DNA of 34,001 nucleotides from Muribaculum sp. (GTDB lineage: Bacteria > Bacillota > Clostridia > Lachnospirales > Lachnospiraceae): contig JAMPGV010000032.1 of assembly GCA_023663735.1 (NCBI GenBank), forward strand, positions 1 through 34,001, given 5' to 3'. Shown in pieces: positions 33,873 to 34,001 of this stretch. Under the pieces are notes generated by a model. The model ran no database searches. It saw nothing but the letters and a program-made list of their open reading frames with translations, and was not told where the DNA came from. The stretch's first letter is position 1, and every line of letters starts with the position of its first letter. The position numbers were made by a program, and so were the translations under genes.

Positions 33873-33966
33873 CTATGCTATACTTTACGCTATGCTATAC
33901 TTTATGCTATGCTATACTTCATGCTATGTTATACTTCATGCTATGTTATACTTCATCCTATGCTTC
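33873..33966. repeat. 17-bp tandem repeat array
   Basis: Five units of CTATGCTATACTTTACG-type sequence (CTATGYTATACTTYAYS) and a partial sixth lie end to end. An open frame crosses it, but its product only mirrors the repeat. Each unit contains TATACT. Confidence 0.9.
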
Positions 33967-34001
33967 GATCTTTCCCGCCTAGACAAAACTTCCGCCTGCG
34001 C

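Noticed and set aside
33873-33966. CRISPR array
   Set aside because: The units are 17 bp and directly adjacent, with no spacers, and no cas gene is near.
33737-33982. 81-codon plus-strand frame containing MLYFTLCYTLCY-type repeats
   Set aside because: Its second half is only the translation of the 17-bp tandem repeat and its first half has no ribosome binding site.

Overview
The window looks like the chromosome of a Gram-positive anaerobe of the class Clostridia, most likely Lachnospiraceae-like. The grounds are a tryptophan T-box leader, the pta-ackA acetate pathway, meso-diaminopimelate dehydrogenase, a polA-coaE-FtsA-like-WalJ cluster, CheV, strong AGGAGG-type ribosome binding sites, and the absence of any outer-membrane genes. 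Almost every gene is on the minus strand; the exceptions are tmcAL and a tRNA-Leu gene.

Layout from left to right. (1) 56-4000: a 205-bp structured repeat, then the trp genes read leftwards, trpE followed by an in-frame trpG-trpD fusion, behind a promoter and a T-box riboswitch with a TGG specifier. (2) 3995-10150: an exported amidase-deacetylase fusion, then an envelope-sensing operon (FG-GAP-like exported protein, response regulator, sensor kinase, membrane-anchored protein). (3) 10240-14260: pta-ackA, with tmcAL divergent from pta; TmcAL uses acetate, so all three genes touch acetate. (4) 14273-22692: a probable operon of zf-HC2 membrane protein, polA, coaE, a long FtsA-like ATPase, a WalJ-type metallo-beta-lactamase protein, an ACT-domain protein and a UPF0210 protein. 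(5) 22790-26857: tRNA-Leu(CAA) on the plus strand, then ddh, lysA and an S66 LD-carboxypeptidase on the minus strand, linking lysine synthesis to peptidoglycan turnover. A second copy of the 205-bp repeat lies between ddh and lysA. (6) 26946-32269: an atypical sirtuin-like protein, a 792-residue repeat-rich membrane protein, hisH, hisF and ung. (7) 32332-34001: cheV with its leader and terminator, then a gene-poor end holding a broken response-regulator fragment, a terminator-like hairpin and a 17-bp tandem repeat.

The most unusual signal is the pair of 205-bp repeats at 56-260 and 25566-25770. They align without gaps at about 87% identity, have terminal inverted repeats, and fold into one long nested hairpin. 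Three base pairs of the apical stem differ between copies by compensatory double changes. One copy has a perfect 13-bp direct repeat at its flanks. Two much shorter relatives lie at 26891-26949 and 33502-33533. I do not recognise this family. Other points of interest are the 792-residue protein with FliM-like acidic peptides two genes from cheV, the degenerate sirtuin beside it, and the retained internal trpD start inside trpGD.
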